Translations under genes and position numbers: made by a program | Shown here: one piece after another, positions 26,185 through 34,741 of the stretch | Layout: every line of letters starts with the position of its first letter | How positions within the stretch are numbered: position 1 is the first letter of the stretch | From: an uncultured Faecalibacterium sp. | Lineage (GTDB): Bacteria; Bacillota; Clostridia; Oscillospirales; Ruminococcaceae | Direction: 5' to 3' | Length of the DNA: 64,000 bases | Assembly (NCBI GenBank): GCA_934561555.1 | Contig: CAKTGQ010000001.1 | Location: forward strand, 156,509 to 220,508 | Notes under the pieces: model-generated | Databases searched by the model: none | What the model was told of the DNA's origin: nothing | What the model saw: the letters and a program-made list of their open reading frames with translations, nothing else

Positions 26185-27240
26185 TTACAGCACGAACTGG
26201 TAGTACACAAAGCCGCACAGCGCAATGGCTGCGCACAGGATGGCCGTAATAGGCGGCACCCAGCGGATCAGCGCTTCTGCCACGCTGTCCCGGCTGTCCT
26301 CGTACTCTTCGTCATTCTCCATGGGCTCGGGCTGACGCACCGGAGCCGGGGCCGGACGTCGGGCGGCGGCGGGCATCACACGGGTGCCTTCGTCTGCCGC
26401 AGCTGCGCCGGAAATCGGTGCGCGGGCAGAGGCGTCCAGCACCCGGGTAGGCTCCGAGATGGGCTGGACAGGGGCAGCCTTCGGCTGGTAAGCCGTTGCA
26501 CCCATGACCCGGGTGGGCTCCTCTACGGGCGCCGCCGGGGCGGCAGGGGCTGCACCCACGATGCGGGTAGGCTCCTCCACCGCAGCGGGCGCTGCGGGAG
26601 CCGCCGGGGCGCTGAGAGGCATTTCCATCTCATCTGCCGGGGCGGCGGGCTGCAACAGGGTGTTCAGTGCGTTCTGCAGCAGAATGCGGTCACAGCCGCA
26701 CTCCGAGCAGTAAACGGTGTCCTCCTCGGTGGGGTGGAAGGCACCGCAGGCGCAGTACCAGCCGTTTTCAAACACCTGCGGCTGATACTTGAGCCCGGTG
26801 CGGTTCATGCGTGCTTCCAGCGCCTTTTGCAGCTCCGGGGCCAGACGGCGGGGTGCGGGCAGGCGCACACGCTTGATGCCGTCCAGATGCACCACACGCT
26901 TACCGTTGTACACATTACACAGCGAAACATCCACGCTGGTGATGGCCTTTGCCGTGATGAACACGGCATCGTCCTGCCCGAACAGCTCGCCGGGCTTTAC
27001 CTGAAGATCCCGGTACTCGAACTTATCCTCGCACAGGATCACACCGTCCACGCCCTTGCACTTGAAGTGGATCTCCAGTGCGGTCAGGGTCACGCGGGAA
27101 ATATTCTTGAAGGTCAGGCAGACAGCGTGCTCGCCGCTGACGTCCCCCTTGAGCAGCTCCACGCAGACGAACTGCACCGGGCTGCCGGGAGTATAGTAGT
27201 TTGCACGGGTCTGGGCGACCGGGTTAAAATTTTCCTCCAC
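26185..27240 (-). CDS. Tail-anchored zinc-ribbon protein with repeated EPTRV motifs
   Basis: 351 residues from GTG at 27240, chosen because AAAGGAGCG sits 12 bases upstream and no ATG fits. Residues 1-145 are a beta-rich domain (VQFVCVELLKGDVSGEHAV, LTALEIHFKCKGVDGVILCE). A zinc ribbon follows near 170-195 (WYCACGAF..VYCSECGCD). The Pro/Ala-rich segment 215-310 holds four copies of an ExTR[VI] motif: EEPTRIVGA, EEPTRVMGA, SEPTRVLDA and DEGTRVMPA. One C-terminal helix (ITAILCAAIALCGFVYYQFV) anchors it. It begins 26 bases after ftsH stops. The repeated Thr motifs, with a hydrophobic residue at +3, look like phospho-Thr/FHA docking sites; this is inference. I do not recognise the family. Confidence 0.75.
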   Translation of the reverse strand: MEENFNPVAQTRANYYTPGSPVQFVCVELLKGDVSGEHAVCLTFKNISRVTLTALEIHFKCKGVDGVILCEDKFEYRDLQVKPGELFGQDDAVFITAKAITSVDVSLCNVYNGKRVVHLDGIKRVRLPAPRRLAPELQKALEARMNRTGLKYQPQVFENGWYCACGAFHPTEEDTVYCSECGCDRILLQNALNTLLQPAAPADEMEMPLSAPAAPAAPAAVEEPTRIVGAAPAAPAAPVEEPTRVMGATAYQPKAAPVQPISEPTRVLDASARAPISGAAAADEGTRVMPAAARRPAPAPVRQPEPMENDEEYEDSRDSVAEALIRWVPPITAILCAAIALCGFVYYQFVL

Positions 27241-27266
27241 GATGCTCGCTCCTTTCCTAAAAAAGC

Positions 27267-29402
27267 TTAGTCCTGCTGCTCCGGGGCGTCCGGCTGCGGC
27301 ACTTCCGGCTGGGCAGGCTCGGCCTGCTCGGCGGGTTCGGCGCACTCAGCGGTCTCCGCAGGCTCTGCGGGCTGCACCGGGGCAGGCTGCACGGTCTGGT
27401 CGGGCTGTGCCTGCTCGGGCTTTGCGTCCTCGCAGGGAGGCAGGGTACCGCCGGCCATAATGGTGTTGAACTGCTCCTCGTTGAGCTTTTCGCGCTCCAT
27501 CAGAGCCTTGGCAAGCGCATGGAGCTGGTCGATGTTCTCGGTCAGGGTGCGGCGGCAGGTCTCGTAGGCTTCGTCGATGATATCACGGGTCTCGCTGTCG
27601 ATCTCGGCAGCAGTGGTCTCGCTGTAACCCTTGCCCTGACCAAAGTCGCGGCCAAGGAAGGTCTCCTCCTGCGAGGTACCGTAGACCACAGGGCCCAGAC
27701 GCTCGGAGAAGCCGTAGCGGGTGATCATCTGACGGGCGATGTTGGTGGCCTGCTGCAGGTCGTTGGAAGCACCGGTGGAGATGTCCTCCAAGATCAGCTG
27801 CTCGGCTACGCGGCCGCCCAGGCTGGACACGATATCCTCGAACATCTCGCCCTTGGTCACATAGCTGCGATCCTTCTCGGGCAGATACATGGTGTAACCA
27901 CCGGCCTGACCGCGCGGGATGATGGTGATCTCGTGCACGCGGGGATGATGCTTGCAGTAGAAGCCTGCCACGGCGTGACCGGCCTCGTGGTAGGCGGTGA
28001 GCTTTTTCTCCTCCGGGGTGACCACGCGGCTCTTCTTCTCGGGGCCAGCCATCACCTTCATGGATGCTTCCTCGATATCCTCCATGGTAATGGCCTTGCG
28101 GTTGCGGCGGGCTGCCAGCAGCGCGGCCTCGTTGACAAGGTTCTCAAGGTCTGCACCGGCAAAACCGGCGGTGCGCTGGGCAATGACCTTCAGGGAGACG
28201 TCCGGTGCAAGGGGCTTGTTGCGGGTGTGCACCTTCAAAATCTCTTCGCGTCCCTTGACATCCGGCAGACCCACATAGACCTGACGGTCAAAGCGGCCGG
28301 GGCGCAGCAGCGCCTTATCCAGAATATCAGCACGGTTTGTGGCAGCCATGACGATGATGCCGTCGTTGGCCTCAAAGCCGTCCATCTCCACCAGCAGCTG
28401 GTTCAGGGTCTGCTCGCGCTCATCGTGACCGCCGCCTAGACCTGCGCCGCGCTGACGACCCACGGCATCGATCTCGTCAATAAAGATGATGCAGGGCATG
28501 GTCTTTTTGGCCTTGTCGAACAGGTCACGCACGCGGGATGCGCCCACGCCGACATACATTTCCACAAAGTCAGAGCCGGAGATGGAGTAGAAAGGCACCC
28601 CAGCCTCGCCTGCACAGGCACGCGCCAGCAGGGTCTTACCGGTACCCGGAGGGCCCACCAGCAGCACGCCGTGGGGAATGCGGGCACCCAGCGTATTAAA
28701 CTTATCCGGGCTCTTGAGGAACTCCACAACTTCCTTGAGCTCCTCCTTTTCCTCGTCCTCACCGGCTACATCGGCAAAGGTAGCAGTCTTTTTGTTCTCG
28801 TGCTCGTCCTTTACCTTGGCCTTGCCTACATTCATGATGCCGCCGCCACCGGCGCCGCCGCGCATCATGGAGAACAGCAAGAAGCCGGTGCAGCCCAGCA
28901 TAGCCAGATAGAACAGGATCTCCATCCAGGGGATGGTCTCCTTGGCGGGCACATAGTCATACACCATGGGTGCGTCGGGGTTGGCTGCATCGTACTGAGC
29001 GATGTAGTCCGACACATGATCCACGAACATCCGGGCGTAGGGCAGCTTATAGCTGACTGTCTCGGTGCCGTCATCGTTCTTCTTTACCCCGGTGGGGGCA
29101 GAGGAAGATGAGGACAGCAGGCCAGAAAGCAGCCCGCCCGTGGACTGGGTGGTGGTCTGCTCGGTAGCATTGGGCAGCTCCTGTGTACCCTCCTTCAGGG
29201 TCATGGTAATCACGCCGGTATTCAGATCCAGCGAGAATTTGGTGACCTGATTGCTCTCAAAATAGTGTACCACCGTGGAATATGCCATGGAGGAGCCGCT
29301 GGCGCTGCTGCCGGTGCCGCCCAGCACCGACCACACCATCAGCACGGCTGCCAGCACAATGGCGATCACCAGCGGATTGAAACGGGGTTTCTTCGGTTGC
29401 AA
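27267..29402 (-). CDS. ftsH: ATP-dependent zinc metalloprotease FtsH
   Basis: A membrane-bound AAA+ protease that degrades misfolded membrane and regulatory proteins. The start is TTG at 29402, since GGAG ends at 29412 and fits that codon; an in-frame TTG at 29411 abuts it too closely and no ATG is available. About 711 residues: TM1 near 10-28 ([16 protein letters not shown]), an extracytoplasmic loop, TM2 near 155-175 ([18 protein letters not shown]), Walker [17 protein letters not shown] near 245, Walker [27 protein letters not shown], and the zinc site [10 protein letters not shown] near 470. The last 60 residues are an unusual acidic Pro/Ala/Glu/Gln repeat tail. It follows hpt by 39 bases in the tilS-hpt-ftsH order common in Firmicutes. 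Confidence 0.97.
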   Translation of the reverse strand: MQPKKPRFNPLVIAIVLAAVLMVWSVLGGTGSSASGSSMAYSTVVHYFESNQVTKFSLDLNTGVITMTLKEGTQELPNATEQTTTQSTGGLLSGLLSSSSSAPTGVKKNDDGTETVSYKLPYARMFVDHVSDYIAQYDAANPDAPMVYDYVPAKETIPWMEILFYLAMLGCTGFLLFSMMRGGAGGGGIMNVGKAKVKDEHENKKTATFADVAGEDEEKEELKEVVEFLKSPDKFNTLGARIPHGVLLVGPPGTGKTLLARACAGEAGVPFYSISGSDFVEMYVGVGASRVRDLFDKAKKTMPCIIFIDEIDAVGRQRGAGLGGGHDEREQTLNQLLVEMDGFEANDGIIVMAATNRADILDKALLRPGRFDRQVYVGLPDVKGREEILKVHTRNKPLAPDVSLKVIAQRTAGFAGADLENLVNEAALLAARRNRKAITMEDIEEASMKVMAGPEKKSRVVTPEEKKLTAYHEAGHAVAGFYCKHHPRVHEITIIPRGQAGGYTMYLPEKDRSYVTKGEMFEDIVSSLGGRVAEQLILEDISTGASNDLQQATNIARQMITRYGFSERLGPVVYGTSQEETFLGRDFGQGKGYSETTAAEIDSETRDIIDEAYETCRRTLTENIDQLHALAKALMEREKLNEEQFNTIMAGGTLPPCEDAKPEQAQPDQTVQPAPVQPAEPAETAECAEPAEQAEPAQPEVPQPDAPEQQD

Positions 29403-29441
29403 AAAAATCAACTCCAGTTCTGGATTTTTATAATGGACAGG

Positions 29442-29990
29442 TTACTTCGTGTAGACCTCGGGCTTCAGCACGCCGACATAGGGCAGGTTGCGGTATTTTT
29501 CATCGTAGTCCAGACCATAGCCCACCACGAACTCGTCCGGCACCTGAAAACCCTCGTAATCCGGCTGGATGTCGGCCTTACGGCGGCTGGGCTTATCAAG
29601 GATGGTGCAGATCTTAACGGAGTTCGGATTGCGCATCTTGAGCATGGGCACAAGGTTGGACAGGGTAACGCCGGTGTCCAGAATGTCCTCCACGATCAGC
29701 ACATCCTTACCGGACAGATCGCCGTCCAGATCCTTGATGATCTTGACCAGACCGCTTGTGGTGGTGTTGCTGCCGCCGTAGCTGGAGACCACCATAAAGT
29801 CGATATTGCAGGGGATGCTCACAGCCCGCATCAGGTCGGCCATAAAGACCACCGAGCCCTTGAGGATGGACACCAGCACCAGATTTTTACCGGCATAATC
29901 CCGGCTGATCTGAGCGCCCAGCTCTGCCACCTTGGCCTTCAGCTGCTCTTCGCTGACCAGAACGGTCTTGACATCATCGTGCATACTCAT
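29442..29990 (-). CDS. hpt: Hypoxanthine phosphoribosyltransferase
   Basis: Purine salvage: hypoxanthine or guanine plus PRPP to IMP or GMP. ATG at 29990 (MSMHDDVKTVLVSEEQL) lies 9 bases after AGGAGG; the start overlaps the tilS coding end by 17 bases, implying coupled translation. 182 residues, normal length. PPi loop LVSILKGSVVFMADLMRA near residue 40, PRPP-binding VLIVEDILDTGVTLSNL near 98, and DEFVVGYGLDYDEKYRNLPY near 155 are all intact. Confidence 0.96.
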   Translation of the reverse strand: MSMHDDVKTVLVSEEQLKAKVAELGAQISRDYAGKNLVLVSILKGSVVFMADLMRAVSIPCNIDFMVVSSYGGSNTTTSGLVKIIKDLDGDLSGKDVLIVEDILDTGVTLSNLVPMLKMRNPNSVKICTILDKPSRRKADIQPDYEGFQVPDEFVVGYGLDYDEKYRNLPYVGVLKPEVYTK

Positions 29991-31410
29991 TTGTTTTTTC
30001 CTCCTGTGTTTCGATCTCTGCATCCAAGTGCAGGATCCATCTGCTTTCCGTGTCCGGTGCAAGGCCATCGGCAAAGCCTTCTCCACACACCCATAAAATT
30101 TCACTTCCGCTGGCCAGCAGCGGCAGCGTATCCCGCAGTTTGTTCGGGACACCGGCCTCGTTCATCCACTTGCGCAGCGGTTTGCTCAAGCCCCGCCCCG
30201 CAGGCCGGAAGCGGTCTCCCGGCTGCCGGGCGCGCAGCACAAGGCCAGTGTACAACGTAGTTATTCTAGCATAATCCGCCCGATTTTTTAAGTCTTTTTT
30301 ATGAACGACTTGTATTTTTTCTTCAAAATCAGCTCTTAACAGCTCTGCTTTCCCCTTCCAGCCCCCGCGCAGCCGGAATTCCGGCTGTTTTTCGGGCAAA
30401 AAAGGCACCTGCTGCGGCGCTCTCTCCGGCTGCTCGGGCAGCACTTGCGGCAGCGTTTCCTGCCGCAGACAGCCGTTCCCGGCGCAAAAACGCACCTGTC
30501 CGGTCAGCTGTACCGCGCCGCTGCCCTGCCGCACCACGGCGTACAGCAGCTGCACATATTTTTCCTCTGCATCCCGTACTGGGGCCACAAGGCTGTGCAG
30601 CGCAGTTTCCAGCAGCAATGGGTCTGCCGCCTGCAAAGGTGCCAGCTGCCACGCCGGTTCTGCGCCGGGCAGGCGTGCCGCCGCCAGAAGCTTTGCAGCC
30701 CCGGCGGCAAGGTAGGCGTCTGCCCGCGCGGCCTTTTCGCAGAAGCGCGCCAGATTCTGCACCGCTGCCGCGTTGGTGCTTTCCAACGCAGGCAGGGCGC
30801 TGTGGCGCAGCCGGTTGCGGGCGTAGGCATCGGTGTCGTTGGTCTCATCGGTGACCCACGGCTGCCCCGCTGCCCGGCAGACGGTCTCGGTCTCGGCGCG
30901 GCTCAGGCAGAGCAGCGGGCGCAGGTAGCACCCGCGTCTTGGCCGGATGCCGCCCGCGCCGTGCAGCCCGGTGCCGCGCGCCAGCCGCAGCAGCAGCGTT
31001 TCGGCTTGGTCATTTGCAGTATGGGCCGTGGCGATGGCATCTATCCCCTGCCCCTGCAGCTGCGCAAAGGCCGTGTAGCGCAGGCGGCGCGCCCAGTCCT
31101 CCCCGGCGTGCGCCGGGGGCACCGCCAGTTCTGCGGCATGGAACACCCGCAGCGGCACGCCCAAGCGGGCACATTCTGCCCGCACAAAGGCCTCGTCCCG
31201 GTCGGCGCTCTGCCCGCGCAGACCGTGATTCACATGGCAGGCAGAGAGCGTATAGCCGAACTTCGGCTGCATCTGACGCAGCAAGAGCAGCAGCGCCATG
31301 CTGTCTGCCCCGCCGGAGACTGCCGCCGCCAGCCGCAGCGGTACGCCGGGCTGCAATAGCCCCTCCCGGGTGCAGAAATCCTCCACCCGGGCAAGAATCG
31401 CGGCATCCAT
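29974..31410 (-). CDS. tilS: tRNA(Ile)-lysidine synthase
   Basis: Modifies C34 of tRNA-Ile(CAU) to lysidine so that it reads AUA; essential in most bacteria. ATG at 31410 shares its A with the dnaB stop (TGATG), so the two are translationally coupled. 478 residues. The PP-loop is AAVSGGADSMALLLLL near residue 28. CHVNHGLRGQSADRDEAFV near 60 and ATAHTANDQAETLLLRLARG near 125 are family signatures, and the C-terminal substrate-binding domain ends with RARQPGDRFRPAGRGLSKPL near 400. The sequence is unusually Ala-rich. Confidence 0.96.
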   Translation of the reverse strand: MDAAILARVEDFCTREGLLQPGVPLRLAAAVSGGADSMALLLLLRQMQPKFGYTLSACHVNHGLRGQSADRDEAFVRAECARLGVPLRVFHAAELAVPPAHAGEDWARRLRYTAFAQLQGQGIDAIATAHTANDQAETLLLRLARGTGLHGAGGIRPRRGCYLRPLLCLSRAETETVCRAAGQPWVTDETNDTDAYARNRLRHSALPALESTNAAAVQNLARFCEKAARADAYLAAGAAKLLAAARLPGAEPAWQLAPLQAADPLLLETALHSLVAPVRDAEEKYVQLLYAVVRQGSGAVQLTGQVRFCAGNGCLRQETLPQVLPEQPERAPQQVPFLPEKQPEFRLRGGWKGKAELLRADFEEKIQVVHKKDLKNRADYARITTLYTGLVLRARQPGDRFRPAGRGLSKPLRKWMNEAGVPNKLRDTLPLLASGSEILWVCGEGFADGLAPDTESRWILHLDAEIETQEEKTNEYAR

Positions 31411-32810
31411 CAGCGCTTGAAGTCCACATCCATAAAGCGGGTGTGGGCACCATCCCAGCCCAGCGGCACCGTGCTGGTCTCGCCGTGACGGTTCTTTGCC
31501 ACGATGCACTCAGCGGTATCGGCATCCACCTCGGCACCGTCCGGGTTCTGGCTGGCGTAGTAGGAATCGCGGTACAGGAACAGAACGCAGTCTGCGTCCT
31601 GCTCGATGGAACCGGAGTCGCGCAGGTCCGAAAGCTGCGGGCGGTGGCTGGAGTTGTTGCCCTGCTTTTCCACCGCACGGGACAGCTGGCTCAGTGCGAT
31701 GATGGGCACGTTCAGTTCCTTGGCCATGATCTTCAGGTTTCGGGTGATGGAGCTGATCTCCTGCACGCGGTTCTCGCTGCGCTGGCCGGTGGTCATCAGC
31801 TGCAGGTAGTCGATAACGATCAGGCCCACATTGGGGCGGGCAGGGTCCTGATTCACCCGGCGGATCTTGGCCTTCATCTCGGTGATGGTGATGCCGGAGG
31901 TATCGTCCATATAGATCGGTGCATCGTGCAGTTTTTCAGTCGCCAGTGCCAGATACTCCCAGTCCTCGGCGCGCAGCGCACCGGTGCGGAAGGCCTGACT
32001 GTCGATACCGGCCTCCGACGAGAGGATGCGGTTGGTCAGCTGCTCCTTGGTCATTTCCAAGCTGAAGATGGCCACCGGCACCTTTTGCTGCATGGCCACG
32101 CGGGTGGCGATATTCAGCGCAAAGCTGGTCTTACCCATACCGGGGCGGGCTGCCAGAATGACCAGATCGCCGCGGCCAAGGCCGGTAAGCACAGTGTCCA
32201 GCAGACGAAATCCGGTGGGGATGCCCTTGTACTTATCCGCATCCGGGCCGCTGATCTTTTGCAGGTTGGTCAGCGTTTCCACCATACTGGACGAAAGCGG
32301 GGTCAGAGCACTGGAATCGCGGCCGGAGCGGATCTCGTAGATACGCTGCTCGGCGTTTTCCAGCAGAAGGTCGGCGTCCGGCTCATCCCCGGCGTCCTGC
32401 AAGATGTCCTTGGCAACGCCCATCAGCTGACGCACCAGATATTTTTCCTGCACGATCTGGGCATAGGCCTTTACATTGGAGATGCTGGGCACCGTTTCTG
32501 CCAGACCGGTCAGGTAGATCTTGGCCTCGTCTGCGCTTGGGAACACGCCATCGGACACCACCGCATCCAGCAGGGTGACAAAATCAATGGTCTGGTCGTT
32601 GGTGAACAGGCGCAGCATTTCCGTCCAGATCTGGGCGTTCTGCCGGGTGTAGAACATTTCCGGCTTGATGATCTCCACCAGATCGGTCAGGGTGTCGGGC
32701 TTGAGCAGCACCGCGCCCAGCACGCTCTGCTCCGCCTGCATATTGTAGGGCAGATTGATGCCCACGCTCTCCAGATTCAGTTCATTGGAATAACGTCGTT
32801 CGTTCGGCAT
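31410..32810 (-). CDS. dnaB: Replicative DNA helicase DnaB/DnaC
   Basis: Hexameric fork helicase. 466 residues. The N-terminal primase-interacting domain begins PYNMQAEQSVLGAVLL near residue 20. The RecA-like core has AARPGMGKTSFALNIA (Walker A near 215), FSLEMTKEQL, YMDDTSGITITEMKAK and LIVIDYLQLM (Walker B near 320), and QEISSITRNLKIMAKELNVP near 340. It lies between rplI and tilS, a widely conserved Firmicutes order. A strong terminator between rplI and dnaB (32853-32882) suggests dnaB depends partly on read-through or on a promoter I did not identify. Confidence 0.98.
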   Translation of the reverse strand: MPNERRYSNELNLESVGINLPYNMQAEQSVLGAVLLKPDTLTDLVEIIKPEMFYTRQNAQIWTEMLRLFTNDQTIDFVTLLDAVVSDGVFPSADEAKIYLTGLAETVPSISNVKAYAQIVQEKYLVRQLMGVAKDILQDAGDEPDADLLLENAEQRIYEIRSGRDSSALTPLSSSMVETLTNLQKISGPDADKYKGIPTGFRLLDTVLTGLGRGDLVILAARPGMGKTSFALNIATRVAMQQKVPVAIFSLEMTKEQLTNRILSSEAGIDSQAFRTGALRAEDWEYLALATEKLHDAPIYMDDTSGITITEMKAKIRRVNQDPARPNVGLIVIDYLQLMTTGQRSENRVQEISSITRNLKIMAKELNVPIIALSQLSRAVEKQGNNSSHRPQLSDLRDSGSIEQDADCVLFLYRDSYYASQNPDGAEVDADTAECIVAKNRHGETSTVPLGWDGAHTRFMDVDFKR

Positions 32811-32852
32811 AGTAGTTTGTCCTTATCCAAAATCCAAAGCATCCTGTAAAGC

Positions 32853-32882
32853 CAAAAAGCGCCCCCTGCTGTGAGGGGGCGC
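32853..32882 (-). terminator. Terminator/attenuator between rplI and dnaB
   Basis: A 9-bp GC-rich stem (32859-32867 with 32874-32882), then TTTTT on the minus strand, 15 bases after the rplI stop. Confidence 0.8.
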
Positions 32883-32896
32883 AAACGGCACACAGA

Positions 32897-33352
32897 TCAG
32901 GCCTGTTCCACTTCCACCTGGATCTTGAAGGAAGCCACGACGCCAACGTACAGACGGACCTTGCCGTTGAACACACCGGCGTCCTTGATGTCCTTGGTCT
33001 CCAGCTCGATCTTCTTTTTGTCGATGGGTGCACCTGCCAGCGCAGCCAGTGCCTCGGCAACTTCCTTGCCGGTCACCTTGCCGTGCAGACGGCCGGATGC
33101 GCCGCCCTTGGCCTTGATGGTCACGGTCTTGCCTTCGATCTTGGCAGCCAGAGCCTTTGCGGCTGCCACATTCTCAGCCTCGTGGAAATCGGCTGCGGCC
33201 TCCTTGCCGCGGGCCATGTTCACAGCGCTGGCATCCGCCACAGCGGCCAGCTTGCGCGGGAACAGGTAGTTGCGGGCGTAGCCGTCGGAGACCTCGTGGA
33301 TCTCGTCCTTCTTGCCAATGCCCTTGATATCCTGCTTCAGAATCACTTTCAT
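32897..33352 (-). CDS. rplI: 50S ribosomal protein L9
   Basis: Binds domain V of 23S rRNA with its N-domain and extends from the ribosome. ATG at 33352 follows GAGGGATA; the longer frame adds only five non-conserved residues. 151 residues: [20 protein letters not shown] followed by [16 protein letters not shown] (the L9 signature), a long connecting helix near 40-75, and a C-domain. A consensus promoter (33403-33431) starts the rplI-dnaB-tilS-hpt-ftsH block. Confidence 0.97.
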   Translation of the reverse strand: MKVILKQDIKGIGKKDEIHEVSDGYARNYLFPRKLAAVADASAVNMARGKEAAADFHEAENVAAAKALAAKIEGKTVTIKAKGGASGRLHGKVTGKEVAEALAALAGAPIDKKKIELETKDIKDAGVFNGKVRLYVGVVASFKIQVEVEQA

Positions 33353-33402
33353 GATAGTATCCCTCACTTCTCACCGGAAAACCGGTGCAGTCTTATAGTA
33401 AT

Positions 33403-33431
33403 AGTATAGCGCATTTGTCGTTTTTGGGCAA
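33403..33431 (-). promoter_or_regulatory. rplI promoter
   Basis: Minus strand TTGCCC (33431-33426), 17 bases, TATACT (33408-33403). Confidence 0.75.
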
Positions 33432-33483
33432 GAGGAAGCGGGAAAACAGCACGGAAATCAGCTTTTGCAGCTTACCTCGAAGC

Positions 33484-33604
33484 AAAAGCCTTCACCCCTT
33501 GGGGGGAAGGTGGCGCGTAGCGCCGGATGAGGGGTAATTCCGGTAGCAGCGCCCTCATCAGTCACCTACGGTGACAGCTTCCCCCGACCGGGGGAAGCCT
33601 TTAT
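33484..33604. repeat. MITE-like imperfect palindromic repeat
   Basis: About 120 bases whose ends form imperfect terminal inverted repeats. The left end reads AAAGCCTTCACCCC..GGGGGGAAGGTGGC and the right end, reversed, AAAGGCTTCCCCC..GGGGGAAGCTGTC. GGATGAGGG and CCCTCATC occur as internal partners. No coding capacity. The pattern is that of a dispersed, non-autonomous intergenic element; other copies would lie outside the window. Confidence 0.65.
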
Positions 33605-33634
33605 TCGGAAATCTGATTTCCATGAGAAAACCGT

Positions 33635-34738
33635 TTATGCCAGTTCCTTTGCGGCAACGTCCAGCGCTACCTCGATGACCTTGTCCATATCGTAGTACTT
33701 ATACTCGCCCAGACGGCCGCCGAAGATCACACCCGGCTCGGCATCGGCCAGCGCCTTATACTGCGCATACAGGGCGCCGTTCTTCTCGTCGTTGACGGGA
33801 TAGTAGGGCTCGTCGCCCTTTTTCCACTCGGCGCTGTACTCCCGGCTGATGACGGTCTTGGGCTGGGTGCCGAACTCAAAGTGCTTATGCTCGATGATGC
33901 GGGTATAGGGGGTCTCGGCATCGGTGTAGTTGACCACTGCGTTGCCCTGATAGTTGTCGGTGTCCAGCACCTCGGTCTCAAAGCGGACGCTGCGGTACTG
34001 CAAAGCACCCAGACGGTAGCCAAAATAGGCATCCACCGGGCCGGTGTAGACCACCTTTTCAGCCAGTGCGTCCAGCGCAGCCTTTTCGGCCAGATAATCC
34101 ACGTTCAGGCGTACCTCGGTACCGGCCAGCATCTTTTCCACCATAGCGGTGTAGCCGCCATTGGGGATGCCCTGATACAGGGCGTTGAAGTAGTTGTCAT
34201 CGTAGGTGAAGCGTACCGGCAGGCGCTTGATGATAAAGGCAGGCAGCTCGGTACAGGGACGTCCCCACTGCTTGCCGGTGTAGCCCTTGATGAGCTTTTC
34301 GTAGATATCGGTGCCCACAAGGCTGATGGCCTGCTCTTCCAGATTCTGCGGGTCGGTGATGCCTGCAGCAGCCTTCTGCTCCTCGATTTTTGCCTTGGCT
34401 TCGGCAGGGGTCACCACGCCCCACATCTTGTTGAAGGTGTTCATGTTGAAGGGCAGGTTGTAGATCTGGCCGTGGTAGTTGGCCACCGGGCTGTTGGTGT
34501 AGCGGTTGAACTCTGCAAACTGGTTCACATACTGCCACACGGCCTTGTTGTTGGTGTGGAAGATATGCGCGCCGTAGCGGTGCACATTGATGCCCTCCAC
34601 AGCCTCGGTGTAGATATTGCCCGCGATATGGTCGCGCTTATCAATGACCAGACACTTTTTGCCTGCCTTTTTGGCCTCGTGGGCAAACACGGCGCCGAAC
34701 AGACCGGCACCAACGATAAGATAATCGTACTGTTTCAT
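33635..34738 (-). CDS. glf: UDP-galactopyranose mutase
   Basis: Flavoenzyme converting UDP-galactopyranose to UDP-galactofuranose for Galf-containing surface glycans. 367 residues, typical. FAD-binding MKQYDYLIVGAGLFGAVFAH at the start (GxGxxG), then LVIDKRDHIAGNIYTE near 32, with GKQWGRPCTELPAFIIKRLP near 155 and GGRLGEYKYYDMDKVIEVA near 340 as conserved Glf segments. It starts 3 bases after the gdpP reading frame begins its end region: gdpP stops at 34742 on the same strand upstream of the dnaK-less 33.6 kb terminus, so gdpP and glf are certainly one transcript. No Galf transferase is visible nearby. Confidence 0.96.
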   Translation of the reverse strand: MKQYDYLIVGAGLFGAVFAHEAKKAGKKCLVIDKRDHIAGNIYTEAVEGINVHRYGAHIFHTNNKAVWQYVNQFAEFNRYTNSPVANYHGQIYNLPFNMNTFNKMWGVVTPAEAKAKIEEQKAAAGITDPQNLEEQAISLVGTDIYEKLIKGYTGKQWGRPCTELPAFIIKRLPVRFTYDDNYFNALYQGIPNGGYTAMVEKMLAGTEVRLNVDYLAEKAALDALAEKVVYTGPVDAYFGYRLGALQYRSVRFETEVLDTDNYQGNAVVNYTDAETPYTRIIEHKHFEFGTQPKTVISREYSAEWKKGDEPYYPVNDEKNGALYAQYKALADAEPGVIFGGRLGEYKYYDMDKVIEVALDVAAKELA

Positions 34739-34741
34739 GTT

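Noticed and set aside
33484..33604. CRISPR repeat
   Set aside because: Only one imperfect palindrome, no repeat-spacer series and no cas genes nearby.
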